A DNA stretch of 64,000 bases from WGMI01 sp041739275 (GCA_041739275.1 JBGSOF010000004.1:99713-163712), one strand, 5' to 3'; shown: positions 23,969 through 32,698, counted from the stretch's first letter. Numbers and translations are program-made. Notes: generated from the sequence alone by a model not told the origin.

Positions 23969-24462
23969 ACCTGTTCTTCGAGAGAATCGGGTGCGCGGTG
24001 AATCATCAATTCTCCAAGCGATTCGACGGGTCTAAACAGCACAGAGTCTTCGAAATGGCGCGTGTCGGGCCACTCGAGTTTTCTTTGGAGCATACCCGCG
24101 CCGACCAACAGAAAGGCCATCAGCAACAACCATTTCGAAAGGCCAAAGAGCGAGCCGAAGAACGCATTGTACGAGCCCAGGTCGACCTTCTCAGCGAGTT
24201 TCGAAAGCAGGCGCGCCACGATATTCATGGCCACGATCGAAGCCGCAAAGCACAGCCCATATGCCACGGCCGAATGGGTGTAGACGGCGTCTCCGAGTGC
24301 TTCAAGCATTTTTTTGTGAAGGAGCGGGTGATAGGTGTTGGCGATAAAAAAGGACACCCCCACACCGATCAAAGACAGCGCCTCGCGGATCAAGCCTCTG
24401 TGCCAACCGTGTACAGCCCCGTAAACCAAGGGCAGAGCAATAAAAACATCGAGAACATTCAC
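23869..24462 (-). CDS. CvpA family membrane protein
   Basis: 197 aa protein with four hydrophobic helices in about the first 135 residues (NVLDVFIALPLVYGAVHGWHRG at the start, FGLSKWLLLMAFLLVGAGML near the end of the membrane part), the colicin V production/CvpA family layout. The roughly 60-residue C-terminal tail is hydrophilic, ends in IAPPPVLT and is encoded wholly or partly antisense to the end of pgk. Role in Bacteroidota unknown. ATG at 24462, three bases from the divergent gene at 24465, so both must share a promoter region inside each other's coding sequence. Confidence 0.82.
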   Translation of the reverse strand: MNVLDVFIALPLVYGAVHGWHRGLIREALSLIGVGVSFFIANTYHPLLHKKMLEALGDAVYTHSAVAYGLCFAASIVAMNIVARLLSKLAEKVDLGSYNAFFGSLFGLSKWLLLMAFLLVGAGMLQRKLEWPDTRHFEDSVLFRPVESLGELMIHRAPDSLEEQVQEAIPEWASTASMPGSPRPSKYSSIAPPPVLT

Positions 24463-24464
24463 GG

Positions 24465-24842
24465 ATGAGCGAAAGTACGAAAGGGCGCTGGGAGGAATTG
24501 GTCAAAGGCCTCGGACATCGGTTTGCAGAGGGCGAACCGCTCGATTTGACCGGGGTCTTATTCTTGATTGGGCTTCAGGAATCCGGACAAGGCGCGCGAA
24601 AATTCAAGAAAGACGAAAAGCTCGACCTGATGCACATCGCCTTGTGCAGGGTGCTCGAACCCTTTGGTTACTATGAGTTTGAGGGCTTCGACCCCGACGG
24701 CTGGCCGCATTATCGCTTGCTCGAAGAACTGCCGCCGCTCAAGCCCGGAGAGCAGAGCTATCTCGTGAAACAAGCCGTTTTGAGCTATTTTGAAAAAAAC
24801 GGTTGGTTTGGCGATCAGCAACCGCCCACTGAAGGATCGTAG
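24465..24842 (+). CDS. Conserved hypothetical protein
   Basis: 125 aa soluble, charged protein (MSESTKGRWEELVKGLGHRF...). No signal peptide or membrane segment. The pattern VLFLIGLQESGQGARKFKKDEKLDLMHIA-type middle part (key residues QESGQG) and FDPDGWPHY recall a small uncharacterised Bacteroidota family that I recognise only as 'hypothetical'. It starts 2 bases from the cvpA-like gene on the opposite strand and overlaps the following lipoprotein gene convergently by 28 bases. Confidence 0.7.
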   Translation: MSESTKGRWEELVKGLGHRFAEGEPLDLTGVLFLIGLQESGQGARKFKKDEKLDLMHIALCRVLEPFGYYEFEGFDPDGWPHYRLLEELPPLKPGEQSYLVKQAVLSYFEKNGWFGDQQPPTEGS

Positions 24843-25177
24843 GGCTGAATGACGATAATCTTTCGCACTTCGCTGTTGTTTTCGAGCCGAATGAAGCCGC
24901 AACCGATCCACGAAGGCGGATTTCCGCGCGTGGCCTGAACCTTGAGCACGGCTTCGTATTGGTATTCGAAGCGCACCTCTCCGAACAAGTCGGTGTTTCC
25001 CAGAAAATCGGGAATGGCGTTGGGCACGTCGGCATTCACCTTGACGAGAACATTTTGGGCCGGTCGCCCGTCTTCGGTCATCACTTGAATCACGAACGGA
25101 TAATTCCGAGCCTCTTCTTTGGTGCAGCCCCAGCCAAAACCGAGAGCCAAAAACGCGATGAACAGTGCCTTTTTCAT
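24815..25177 (-). CDS. Small lipoprotein, paralogue of its neighbour (copy 1)
   Basis: 120 aa. Start at the ATG 25177 (MKKALFIAFLALGFGWGC), giving a lipoprotein signal with Cys at residue 18. The mature part resembles a small transthyretin/carboxypeptidase-regulatory-like beta fold: YPFVIQVMTEDGRPAQNVLVKV, then GEVRFEYQYEAVLKVQA, and a C-terminal SWIGCGFIRLEN...IIVIQPYDPSVGGC. The same ending (GCGF.RL/EL, I.VI.P..DP..GC) is found in the next gene, so the two are tandem duplicates. Function unknown. Confidence 0.78.
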   Translation of the reverse strand: MKKALFIAFLALGFGWGCTKEEARNYPFVIQVMTEDGRPAQNVLVKVNADVPNAIPDFLGNTDLFGEVRFEYQYEAVLKVQATRGNPPSWIGCGFIRLENNSEVRKIIVIQPYDPSVGGC

Positions 25178-25205
25178 ATCTATACTCAAGAAACGAATCG
25201 TTCGA

Positions 25206-25604
25206 TTAAATCGGTGGACAGCCATTGTTCGGATCGCTAAAGGGCTTGATGACAATCGTGGTTTCGACCAAATTCTGGTCGCGCAGTTCTGCAAACCCGC
25301 AACCCTTCCAACTTCCCTTTACCGCATCTAGCTGGAGATAAGCTGGATAGGAGTAACTAAAAAGCGCTTGACCGTCGAAACCGGTCTTGGCGTAGGCGTT
25401 GATCGTTCCGTCGGCACCTACAGGAGCGTACATGCGGATTAAGCAGTTTTGAATCGGGAGGCCGTCGTCGTTAACGACCAGAACCTGAATATCGTAGGGG
25501 CCCTGCGTCTTTTTTTCGCAAGAGCTCAGAGTGATCAGGGCCAAGGCCGAAAAGCCGAAACTCATGCGACTCAAAAAACGAAACAGACCGTTAAGGGGAT
25601 TCAT
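25206..25604 (-). CDS. Small lipoprotein, paralogue of its neighbour (copy 2)
   Basis: 132 aa from the ATG at 25604 (an alternative ATG at 25565 would also keep the signal peptide ending in LITLSSC). Mature part: YDIQVLVVNDDGLPIQNCLIRM, then QALFSYSYPAYLQLDA and SWKGCGFAELRD...TTIVIKPFSDPNNGCPPI (key parts only), aligning throughout with the 120 aa lipoprotein 28 bases downstream. It is probably surface- or periplasm-exposed with a single beta-sandwich domain. Divergent from pheS. Confidence 0.78.
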   Translation of the reverse strand: MNPLNGLFRFLSRMSFGFSALALITLSSCEKKTQGPYDIQVLVVNDDGLPIQNCLIRMYAPVGADGTINAYAKTGFDGQALFSYSYPAYLQLDAVKGSWKGCGFAELRDQNLVETTIVIKPFSDPNNGCPPI

Positions 25605-25678
25605 CGGGGGGAATTGACCAAATTTGCTCAAAATTAACCGAACTCTGCACTGCATCCGTGTTCAACCAGCCCCAATCT

Positions 25679-26701
25679 ATGAGTTTTAGCGAAAGGATCG
25701 ATCGATTGAGCCAGGAAATAGAAAATGCCCGTCCCGAAAACGCGCGGCAATCCGAAGAATTTCGGGTGGCCTGGCTCGGTCGAAAAGGCGAATTCGCGGC
25801 CATTTTTGACTGGTTCAAAACGCTGGGTTCCGAAGAAAAAAGAGCCTTTGGTCAAAAGATCAACGTTCTGAAAAACAGGGCAGAAGAGCGTATAGAAGAG
25901 TTCAAAACACAGTTCTCGGATGCCTCTGACAACACGGGGTCGGCAGTCGATCTAACTCGGCCCGTTCAGCTCGCATTCGGGGGGAGCAGGCACCCGGTTT
26001 CGCTCACCATGGAGCGCATCTCAGAAATCTTTAAAAAAATGGGTTTCGGATTGTCCGAAGGTCCCGAAATCGAAGATGATTGGCACAATTTCAGTGCGCT
26101 GAACTTTCCCGAAGAGCATCCTGCCCGAGATATGCAGGACACTTTTTTTGTTGCGACCAATCCTCCTCTTGCACTCAGAACACATACTTCGAGTGTACAG
26201 GTGCGCGCCATGGAAAGTCAAAAACCCCCGATTCGCACGATTTCTCCGGGGCGGGTCTTTCGAAACGAGGCCATCTCGTCGAGGTCTCATTGCATTTTTC
26301 ATCAAATTGAGGGCTTGTACGTCGATCGCGACGTGAGTTTTGCCGACCTCAAGCAAACCTTGTTGATGTTTGCGCGCGAATTGTTTGGTCCCAACGCCAA
26401 AATCCGATTGCGCCCTTCATACTTTCCCTTTACCGAGCCCAGTGCGGAAATGGACGTTTGGTGGGGGCTCGAAACCGAAGCGGACCACCGAATAACCAAG
26501 GGAACCGGTTGGCTTGAAATTTTGGGATGCGGAATGCTCGATCCTCAGGTGTTGCTCAATTGCGGGATCGATCCTGAAGTCTACAGTGGCTTCGCCTTCG
26601 GCATTGGCATTGAGCGCATCGCCATGAATCTATACGGGGTTACCGATTTGCGCTGGTTTTTCGAGAGCGATGTGCGCTTTGTGGGGCAATTTGGTGTGTG
26701 A
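25679..26701 (+). CDS. pheS: Phenylalanyl-tRNA synthetase alpha subunit
   Basis: 340 aa class II synthetase subunit carrying the aminoacylation site. N-terminal coiled coil (about residues 1-90) with WLGRKGEF, then motif 2 GRVFRNEAISSRSHCIFHQIEG (key residues FRNE, FHQIEG) and motif 3 GFAFGIGIERIAMNLYGV. ATG at 25679 gives MSFSERIDRL; a GTG seven codons upstream is possible but less likely. Length is normal. PheT is not in the window. Confidence 0.96.
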   Translation: MSFSERIDRLSQEIENARPENARQSEEFRVAWLGRKGEFAAIFDWFKTLGSEEKRAFGQKINVLKNRAEERIEEFKTQFSDASDNTGSAVDLTRPVQLAFGGSRHPVSLTMERISEIFKKMGFGLSEGPEIEDDWHNFSALNFPEEHPARDMQDTFFVATNPPLALRTHTSSVQVRAMESQKPPIRTISPGRVFRNEAISSRSHCIFHQIEGLYVDRDVSFADLKQTLLMFARELFGPNAKIRLRPSYFPFTEPSAEMDVWWGLETEADHRITKGTGWLEILGCGMLDPQVLLNCGIDPEVYSGFAFGIGIERIAMNLYGVTDLRWFFESDVRFVGQFGV

Positions 26702-26713
26702 ACGGCCTTCGGA

Positions 26714-27475
26714 CTACGAAGCCTTGAACCGGGCGATCGCCTGACGCGTAAAATCCGAAAGCACGAGACGACCGGAGATGGCCGCGCGTTCGTACAACAG
26801 GGTTTCCCAGTGATTGGTCCCGAACCACAACGCCTGTTTCAGAGCACTCATGGCTTCGGGATTGGATTGATTCAAGGAGCGGGTCAAGCGTTCTGTTTCG
26901 GTTTCGAGTTCGTCGCGGGTGGCGACCAAAGCGTTGAACAAGCCTCGGTTCCGCGCCCATTCGGCATCGCGCCAAGAGGCGGCATCGATGGCGAGTTCTG
27001 AGAACCCTGAGACCCCGACTTTGCGCTCTACGGCGGGGCCGACCACAAAGGGACCGATGCCGACGGCCAATTCGCTCAGTTTGACCGAGGCGCTCTGCAG
27101 GGCTAGGCAATAGTCGGCCGAAGCGGCTAAGCCCACTCCCCCTCCAACACAGCGCCCCTGCACCAAGGCCACCACGAATTTGGGGCAGCGGCGCATCGCC
27201 AAAATAACCCGCGCAAAACCGCTGAAAAACGCGAGGCCTTGGGCTTCGTCGGCAATGGCGGTGAGCTCGTCGAAGCTTGCGCCCCCGCAAAACGCCCGCT
27301 CACCCGCGCTGCGGAGTACCACGACCCGAACTGAAGGGTCGGCACCGAGTTCGTCAAAGGCTTCGGCCAATCGCTGCAGCTGAGCCCCGGGCATGCTGTT
27401 GCTCTGGGGGTGGAAGAATTCGATCGAACCGATGCCGTCGGCTCGGTCGATGCGTACGTAGGGTTCGGAGCTCAT
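26714..27475 (-). CDS. Enoyl-CoA hydratase/isomerase family protein
   Basis: 253 aa crotonase-fold protein. The two oxyanion-hole segments are RAFCGGASFDELT and GRCVGGGVGLAASADYCLA; the Glu of KLSELAVGIGP occupies the region of the catalytic acid. It follows paaZ on the same strand (55-base gap) and could work in beta-oxidation or in phenylacetate degradation (PaaF/PaaG-like), but the rest of the paa pathway is not in the window, so the substrate is open. Confidence 0.85.
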   Translation of the reverse strand: MSSEPYVRIDRADGIGSIEFFHPQSNSMPGAQLQRLAEAFDELGADPSVRVVVLRSAGERAFCGGASFDELTAIADEAQGLAFFSGFARVILAMRRCPKFVVALVQGRCVGGGVGLAASADYCLALQSASVKLSELAVGIGPFVVGPAVERKVGVSGFSELAIDAASWRDAEWARNRGLFNALVATRDELETETERLTRSLNQSNPEAMSALKQALWFGTNHWETLLYERAAISGRLVLSDFTRQAIARFKAS

Positions 27476-27530
27476 AGAAATGGGGATGGATGCTGAAAAA
27501 TTCGGGAGGTCGATTGGGACGAAGTCGGAT

Positions 27531-29570
27531 TTAGTTCCGCTTTCGAACTTGGGTTAAAATCGTGGCAAGCGCCACCGTATCGCCGGTTTCGTCGTACACA
27601 TCGACCAGGAATTTGACAATGCCGCGCGGAATATCGTCCTCGCTTCGCTTTTCTTGATCGATTTTTTCCTTAACCGTAAACCGTACCCCTAAAGTGGCAC
27701 CGGGATAAACGGGCTTGGTAAAACGAGCGTCTTCAATGCCGTAATTCAAGAGAACCGGCCCTTTGCCGGGGTCGACAAACAAGCCGGCCGCCTTGCTCAG
27801 CACAAAGTATCCGTGCGCCACACGAGCGGTAAACACCGTCCCCTCGAGCGAAGTGGCGTCCATGTGCGCGTAGAAATTATCTCCGCTCACATTGGCGAAA
27901 TTGGTAATGTCGGCCTCGCTCACTGTGTGTTTATGCGTGTACACGGTGTCGCCAATCTTCAAATCTTCAAAGTGTTGTCGAAACAGATGAGGATGGGCTT
28001 CGGGCCGATCGGCTCCTTTTTGATACGCTCGGGTAATGTGGGTAATCACATTGGGATGTCCTTGGATGGCCGTGCGCTGCAAATAGTGCTTCACCCCGCG
28101 AATACCCCCCATCTCTTCTCCTCCCCCCGCCCTACCGGGACCTCCGTGGGTGAGCAGCGGCATGGGCGATCCATGACCCGTACTCTCTTTGGCACATTGG
28201 GCATCGAGCACCAAGATGCGCCCGTGCATTGGGGCCGCTTCAAGTATGTATTCCTCAGCGTGTTGCGCACTCGCCGTCACAATGGAACTCACCAGCGAGC
28301 CCTTGCCCAGAGCGGCAATAGCGGCGGCTTCAGCCAAGGAATCGTAGGGCATGAGGGTGGCTACGGGGCCGAAGGCCTCGAGTTCGTGAACCAAGAGCTT
28401 TTCGAAGGGTCGATCGTTTCTGAACAGAACCGGGGCAAAAAAGCAGCCATGGGCTCGATCGGCTCCGACGACTTCGAAATCGACGGGTGCGAACACCGAT
28501 TCAAGTTCGGTAGACAGCATGGCAACTCGCTCGGCAACCCGCTCGAGCTGCACGCGATTGGCCAGAGCCCCCATTCGAACGCCTTCGATCGAAGGGTCGC
28601 CCATGCGGGTTTGCGCCAGCCGGTTGATCAACGCGTCTTGAACCGCGTCGATTTGGTTTATGGGCACGAGAATTCTCCGCACGGCGGTGCACTTTTGGCC
28701 TGCCTTGACCACCATCTCTTTGTGAACCTCTTTTACGAACAGGTCGAATTCGGCCGAACCCGCTTGAACATCGGGGCCCAAGACGGTTGCGTTGAGCGAA
28801 TCGGCTTCGAGGTTAAACGGAACGCTTTCTGAGTTGAGATTGGGCAAAGCCCGAAGCCGTTGACCGGTTTGTGCGGATCCCGTAAACGTGGCCAGATCAC
28901 CGCTTCGCAGTTCTTCAACAAACCCTCTTCCCAATCCACAAACCACTTGAAGAGCGCCTTCGGGCAAAATTCCCGAGCGAACGATCGAGCGAACCACTTC
29001 TTCGGTCAAAAAGCACGTGTATTCCGAAGGCTTCACTACAGCAGGAACACCGGCCAAGAGATTGACGGCAATTTTTTCGAGCATCCCCCAAACGGGAAAG
29101 TTGAAGGCGTTGATGTGCAATGCGACACCTCTTCGGGGAACCAACAAATGGTGCCCGATAAAGCTGCCGCCTTTAGATAGGGGAACCGCTTCGCCTTCGT
29201 AGGCATAAGGCAGATCGGGAAACTGTTTGCGGAGCGAGGCGTTGGCGAATAAGTTGCCAATTCCGCCCTCGATATCGATCCACGAATCGACTCGGGTCGC
29301 ACCCGTAGCGGCGCTCAAGGCATAGAAAACCTCCTTTTCTTCGGTCAAATGCAGGGCCAAGGCTTTGAGCATGCGCCCGCGTTCGTGAAAGGTCATTTTT
29401 CTCAGAGCTGGCCCGCCCACTCTGCGACCGTAGTCGAGCACAGATGCCGGATCGATTCCCGCCGAGGACGCCGTGCCAAACACCTGACCGCTGATGGCAT
29501 GCCGAAACTCAATCTCGGTACCCGCTCCGCTCTGCCACGAACCGAGCACATAATTCTGAAAATTGCGCAT
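27531..29570 (-). CDS. paaZ: PaaZ-type bifunctional oxepin-CoA hydrolase / aldehyde dehydrogenase
   Basis: 679 aa two-domain protein. Residues about 1-520 are an aldehyde dehydrogenase with NFPVWGMLEKIAVNLL, a GSAQTGQRLR nucleotide-binding region and catalytic Cys in VKAGQKCTAVRRILVP. Residues about 540-679 are a MaoC-like hot-dog (R)-hydratase domain (FEDLKIGDTVYTHKHTVSEADI, FARVAHGYFVLSKAAGL-type region). Such fusions open the oxepin-CoA ring and oxidise the resulting semialdehyde in phenylacetate degradation. Start ATG at 29570 (MRNFQNYVLGSW); a TTG at 29591 overlapping the upstream gene is less likely. The only other candidate paa-type gene nearby is the hydratase downstream. Confidence 0.9.
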   Translation of the reverse strand: MRNFQNYVLGSWQSGAGTEIEFRHAISGQVFGTASSAGIDPASVLDYGRRVGGPALRKMTFHERGRMLKALALHLTEEKEVFYALSAATGATRVDSWIDIEGGIGNLFANASLRKQFPDLPYAYEGEAVPLSKGGSFIGHHLLVPRRGVALHINAFNFPVWGMLEKIAVNLLAGVPAVVKPSEYTCFLTEEVVRSIVRSGILPEGALQVVCGLGRGFVEELRSGDLATFTGSAQTGQRLRALPNLNSESVPFNLEADSLNATVLGPDVQAGSAEFDLFVKEVHKEMVVKAGQKCTAVRRILVPINQIDAVQDALINRLAQTRMGDPSIEGVRMGALANRVQLERVAERVAMLSTELESVFAPVDFEVVGADRAHGCFFAPVLFRNDRPFEKLLVHELEAFGPVATLMPYDSLAEAAAIAALGKGSLVSSIVTASAQHAEEYILEAAPMHGRILVLDAQCAKESTGHGSPMPLLTHGGPGRAGGGEEMGGIRGVKHYLQRTAIQGHPNVITHITRAYQKGADRPEAHPHLFRQHFEDLKIGDTVYTHKHTVSEADITNFANVSGDNFYAHMDATSLEGTVFTARVAHGYFVLSKAAGLFVDPGKGPVLLNYGIEDARFTKPVYPGATLGVRFTVKEKIDQEKRSEDDIPRGIVKFLVDVYDETGDTVALATILTQVRKRN

Positions 29571-29587
29571 TTCGCTTGTGATGTTGT

Positions 29588-30268
29588 TCAAGATTCAATC
29601 AGACCATCGCGCATCCGGACCACTCGCCGCGCAAGTGCTGCGATGTCCTCTTCGTGCGTCACTACGATAATGGTGTTGCCCGCTTCGTGTATGTCGCGAA
29701 CCAAGCCCATAATCTCGATAGAGGTCTTGGTGTCGAGGTTGCCCGTGGGCTCGTCGGCCAAAATAATCGATGGTTTGTTGACCAGGGCTCGAGCAACGGC
29801 AACCCTTTGTCTCTGGCCTCCGCTCAGTTGATTGGGCCGGTGATCCATTCGATCGGAAAGCCCGACCATTCCGAGCATTTCTTTCGCTCTTTCGAGGCGT
29901 TCTTCTCTTCCCACCCCGGCATAAACCAAGGGCAAGGCGACATTCTCGAGTGCGGTCGACCGAGGCAATAGGTTAAACGTCTGAAAAACAAAGCCGATTT
30001 CGCGGTTTCGAACTCCTGCGAGTTCGTTGTCAGACATGGAGCTCACGTCCTGATTGTTCAGCACATAACTGCCGGAGGTCGGGGTGTCTAAACAGCCGAT
30101 GAGGTTCATCAAGGTGCTCTTTCCACTTCCCGAGGGCCCCATAAGCGCGATGTACTCGTTTCGCTCGATGTCGAGGTCGATGCCCTTGAGCACTTCCAGC
30201 ATTTCTCCTCCCATCGGAAAACTCCTGCGAATGCCGCGCAACTGAATGATGGCGCTTTGCTTATCCAT
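29588..30268 (-). CDS. ABC transporter ATP-binding protein (LolD/MacB type)
   Basis: 226 aa ATPase. Walker A GPSGSGKSTLMN, Q-loop GFVFQTFNLLPR, signature LSGGQRQRVAVARAL, Walker B IILADEPTGNLD and switch His in VVTHEED are all intact. The sequence type is that of LolD, MacB or FtsE-like ATPases that pair with FtsX/MacB-fold permeases for lipoprotein extraction or efflux. No permease gene adjoins it. It overlaps lpxH by 8 bases and is followed by paaZ. Confidence 0.9.
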   Translation of the reverse strand: MDKQSAIIQLRGIRRSFPMGGEMLEVLKGIDLDIERNEYIALMGPSGSGKSTLMNLIGCLDTPTSGSYVLNNQDVSSMSDNELAGVRNREIGFVFQTFNLLPRSTALENVALPLVYAGVGREERLERAKEMLGMVGLSDRMDHRPNQLSGGQRQRVAVARALVNKPSIILADEPTGNLDTKTSIEIMGLVRDIHEAGNTIIVVTHEEDIAALARRVVRMRDGLIES

Positions 30269-31070
30269 ATGCGTTCGATTGAGCGGTTTGGCTGTTCATT
30301 GCCGGATAATCGGGGTCGGTTTCCAAAAGATCTCGGTGAATTTTAAGGCTGAGTTGGCCTTGATCGAGCACGGCATAGGTTCGGTATTTGATCCAATCTC
30401 CCAAGTTGATATACCTGCTCGAAGCACTGAGCTTTAGATCGATGGGTAAATGTCGGTGCCCGAAGATAAAGGCATCTACCGATCGGGTTTCGAGTTCTTG
30501 AAGGGCATACTGCACCAACCATTCGCGTTCGGGACCCAGAAAATGGTCGTCAGAACTGCCTGTATGAGAGCGACTCAGCCGGCTGGAACGATCGGCCAGC
30601 CCTATTCCAAAATTGGGGTGCAGCCGCTCGAAACACCACTGAAAAAATCGGTTTTCGAAGATGCGCTTTAAAAACTTATACCCCGAATCGCCGGGGCCGA
30701 GTCCATCTCCGTGCCCAATCATCAGTTCGAGCCCTTGAACGTGGCGCTGAATGGGCTCTCGGTGCAAAGCGCAGCCAATTTCTGTGGGCAAATAATCGAA
30801 AATCCAGAGGTCGTGGTTTCCTGTAAAAAGCTCTATTCGAAGTCCTTGGTCGGCAAGTTCGGCCAGTTTGCCGAGCGCCCGCACTCCGCCTTTGGGCACG
30901 GCTTTTTTGTATTCAAACCAGAAATCGAACAGATCGCCAACCAAATAAAGCGCCTCTGCTTGGGGTGCAATTTGATCGAGCCAACGCGTAAACGCTCTCT
31001 CGCGCTCAAGGCTGTGCGCGCGATCGGGGGCCCCGAGGTGGAGGTCAGAAATGAAAAAGCTCTTCTTCAA
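30261..31070 (-). CDS. lpxH: UDP-2,3-diacylglucosamine diphosphatase (LpxH-like)
   Basis: 269 aa calcineurin-like phosphoesterase, predicted to release lipid X in lipid A synthesis. Metal motifs in order: ISDLHLG, VGDLFDFWFEY, TGNHDLWIF, IGHGDGLGPGD and FGHRHLPID. The FDFWFEYKKAVPKG and GHGDGLGPGDSGYKFLKR stretches are those of Bacteroidota LpxH proteins. It is the first gene of a minus-strand string with the LolD-type ATPase and paaZ. ATG at 31070. Confidence 0.9.
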   Translation of the reverse strand: MKKSFFISDLHLGAPDRAHSLERERAFTRWLDQIAPQAEALYLVGDLFDFWFEYKKAVPKGGVRALGKLAELADQGLRIELFTGNHDLWIFDYLPTEIGCALHREPIQRHVQGLELMIGHGDGLGPGDSGYKFLKRIFENRFFQWCFERLHPNFGIGLADRSSRLSRSHTGSSDDHFLGPEREWLVQYALQELETRSVDAFIFGHRHLPIDLKLSASSRYINLGDWIKYRTYAVLDQGQLSLKIHRDLLETDPDYPAMNSQTAQSNAYG

Positions 31071-31079
31071 TCTGAATAG

Positions 31080-31134
31080 AAAAAAGCGAGGGGCAAATCT
31101 TCAATTCCGGTTACCGACGAAGATTCGTCCCTCG
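31080..31134 (-). terminator. Rho-independent terminator of the superoxide dismutase gene
   Basis: On the minus strand, a 16-bp imperfect stem (arms 31134-31119 and 31102-31087, two mismatches) with a 16-nt loop is followed by six T (31085-31080). It lies just after the sod stop. Confidence 0.8.
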
Positions 31135-31153
31135 ATTCTATGGGTGTCGCGTC

Positions 31154-31759
31154 TCAGCGATTCGCAGCATAGAGATTTGCAACGGCCGTCCAGTTGACGA
31201 CATTCCAAAAGGCGGCGATGTAGTCGGGCCTGCGGTTTTGGTACATCAAATAGTAGGCGTGCTCCCATACATCCAGACCCAAAATGGGCATTCCGGTGCA
31301 TCCGGAGTTGGGCATCAGCGGATTGTCTTGGTTCGGGGTGCTACACACTTCGAGTTTACCGCCTTTGTGAACACACAGCCAAGCCCAGCCGGAGCCGAAA
31401 CGCGTTGCCGCAGCTTTTGCGAAAGCCTCTTTGAAAGAATCAAAGCCGCCGAGGTCGCGGTCGATGGCGGCGGCGAGCTCTCCGCTCGGCGTACCGCCCG
31501 CACCGGGAGCCATAATGCTCCAGAACAGATTGTGGTTGTAGAATCCACCTCCGTTGTTTCGCACCGCAGGTACATCGCTGTGTTCGCGGAGCAGGGTTTC
31601 GATCGATTTTGACTCCATCGGGCTACCTGCAATGGCGTTGTTCAGGTTGGTGGTGTAGGCCGCGTGGTGCTTGCCGTGGTGAATTTCCATGGTGCGCGCA
31701 TCGATATGCGGCTCGAGGGCGTTGGTTGCGTAGGGCAGGGGGGCGAGTTCGAAAGCCAT
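31154..31759 (-). CDS. sod: Superoxide dismutase (Fe/Mn)
   Basis: 201 aa cytoplasmic Fe/Mn superoxide dismutase. Metal ligands are in the standard places: His in MEIHHGKHHAAYTTNLN, His in NHNLFWSIMAPGAGG, and the signature DVWEHAYYLMYQNRRPDYI (Asp and His). The ATG at 31759 (MAFELAPLPYA) matches the family start; the upstream extension is not family-like. Metal preference cannot be decided reliably. Divergent from the M23 peptidase gene; terminator and candidate promoter both present, so probably a single-gene unit. Confidence 0.96.
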   Translation of the reverse strand: MAFELAPLPYATNALEPHIDARTMEIHHGKHHAAYTTNLNNAIAGSPMESKSIETLLREHSDVPAVRNNGGGFYNHNLFWSIMAPGAGGTPSGELAAAIDRDLGGFDSFKEAFAKAAATRFGSGWAWLCVHKGGKLEVCSTPNQDNPLMPNSGCTGMPILGLDVWEHAYYLMYQNRRPDYIAAFWNVVNWTAVANLYAANR

Positions 31760-31786
31760 AATTGAAAAAATCTTTGTGTTTGCCAC

Positions 31787-31794
31787 CAAAGTTA
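31787..31794 (-). promoter_or_regulatory. Candidate -7 promoter element for sod
   Basis: The minus strand reads TAACTTTG (TAnnTTTG), 27 bases upstream of the ATG, with TTGA about 16 bases further upstream as a possible -33 element. Confidence 0.42.
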
Positions 31795-31839
31795 AACCAC
31801 AGGGCGTCCCTCAAGCGCAGATGGCAGATATTTGAGGCG

Positions 31840-32697
31840 ATGAGACGCAGGCCGCGAATTCACGTTTTTAAAAGGCTCCGAAACAAGTATCGACTCGTGG
31901 TGCTCAACGACGAGACTTTCGAAGAGAAGCTCTCGTTCAAATTGAGCCGTTTGAATGTGTTTGTCGCCGTCGGTTTGATCGTTGCGAGCTTGATTGCGGG
32001 AACAACCCTCTTGATCGCATACACCCCCCTGCGCGAGTACATACCGGGCTATTCCTCGGCGGCATTGAGGCGAAAAGCGCGTCAAATTGCCGCGCGCACA
32101 GACTCACTGGAAACTCATTACGTGCAAACCGAGCAATATCTCTACACACTGAGGCGAATTATTGAACAGAAACCGCTCGACACGGTACCTGCCCTCGTCT
32201 CGACCCCCGCGGCCATTCCCGACGAGAAAAATCTCGTCCCCGGGACCAAAGACTCGAACCTCAGGCAATGGGTGGAGCGCGAAGACCGCTACACGATCAG
32301 TCCGAAGACGGCGAATCAGGCCATTGAAAATTTGTCCTTTTTCAGCCCGGTCAAAGGAATTGTTTCGCGCAAATTCGACGCTTCGAGCAAACATGTAGGA
32401 ATTGATATTCTCTCCGACAAAAACGCCACGGTTAAGTCCTGTTTAGACGGGGTGGTGATTTTGGCCGAATGGACGGCCGAGACGGGTTATGTCCTTATCA
32501 TTCAACACGAAAACGAACTTTTGAGCGCCTACAAGCACAACAGTGCCTTGCTCAAGCGGCAGGGCGATCCGGTTCGAGCGGGCGAACCCGTGGCCATTAT
32601 TGGAAATTCGGGCGAACAGACCAATGGCCCACACTTGCATTTTGAACTGTGGCACAAGGGGTACGCACTGAACCCCGAAGCCTTGATGCGATTCTGA
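31840..32697 (+). CDS. M23 family metallopeptidase, membrane-anchored
   Basis: 285 aa. The ATG at 31840 gives a basic N-terminus (MRRRPRIHVFKRLRNKYRL) and one transmembrane helix (VFVAVGLIVASLIAGTTLLI), then a periplasmic helical linker and a C-terminal LytM/M23 domain. Zinc motifs: KHVGIDILS (HxxxD) and GPHLHFELW (HxH). It is predicted to cut peptidoglycan cross-links or to activate an amidase. One base separates it from the GH3 gene, so the two are probably co-transcribed. Confidence 0.9.
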   Translation: MRRRPRIHVFKRLRNKYRLVVLNDETFEEKLSFKLSRLNVFVAVGLIVASLIAGTTLLIAYTPLREYIPGYSSAALRRKARQIAARTDSLETHYVQTEQYLYTLRRIIEQKPLDTVPALVSTPAAIPDEKNLVPGTKDSNLRQWVEREDRYTISPKTANQAIENLSFFSPVKGIVSRKFDASSKHVGIDILSDKNATVKSCLDGVVILAEWTAETGYVLIIQHENELLSAYKHNSALLKRQGDPVRAGEPVAIIGNSGEQTNGPHLHFELWHKGYALNPEALMRF

Positions 32698-32698
32698 A

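Noticed and set aside
27813..28832. 339-codon frame antisense to paaZ
   Set aside because: Opposite the ALDH domain including its catalytic Cys; no family resemblance.
28981..29040. Another CACGTG core (near 29013) as a third parS site
   Set aside because: Only the central hexamer matches; the flanks (AAAAG...TATTC) do not fit parS.
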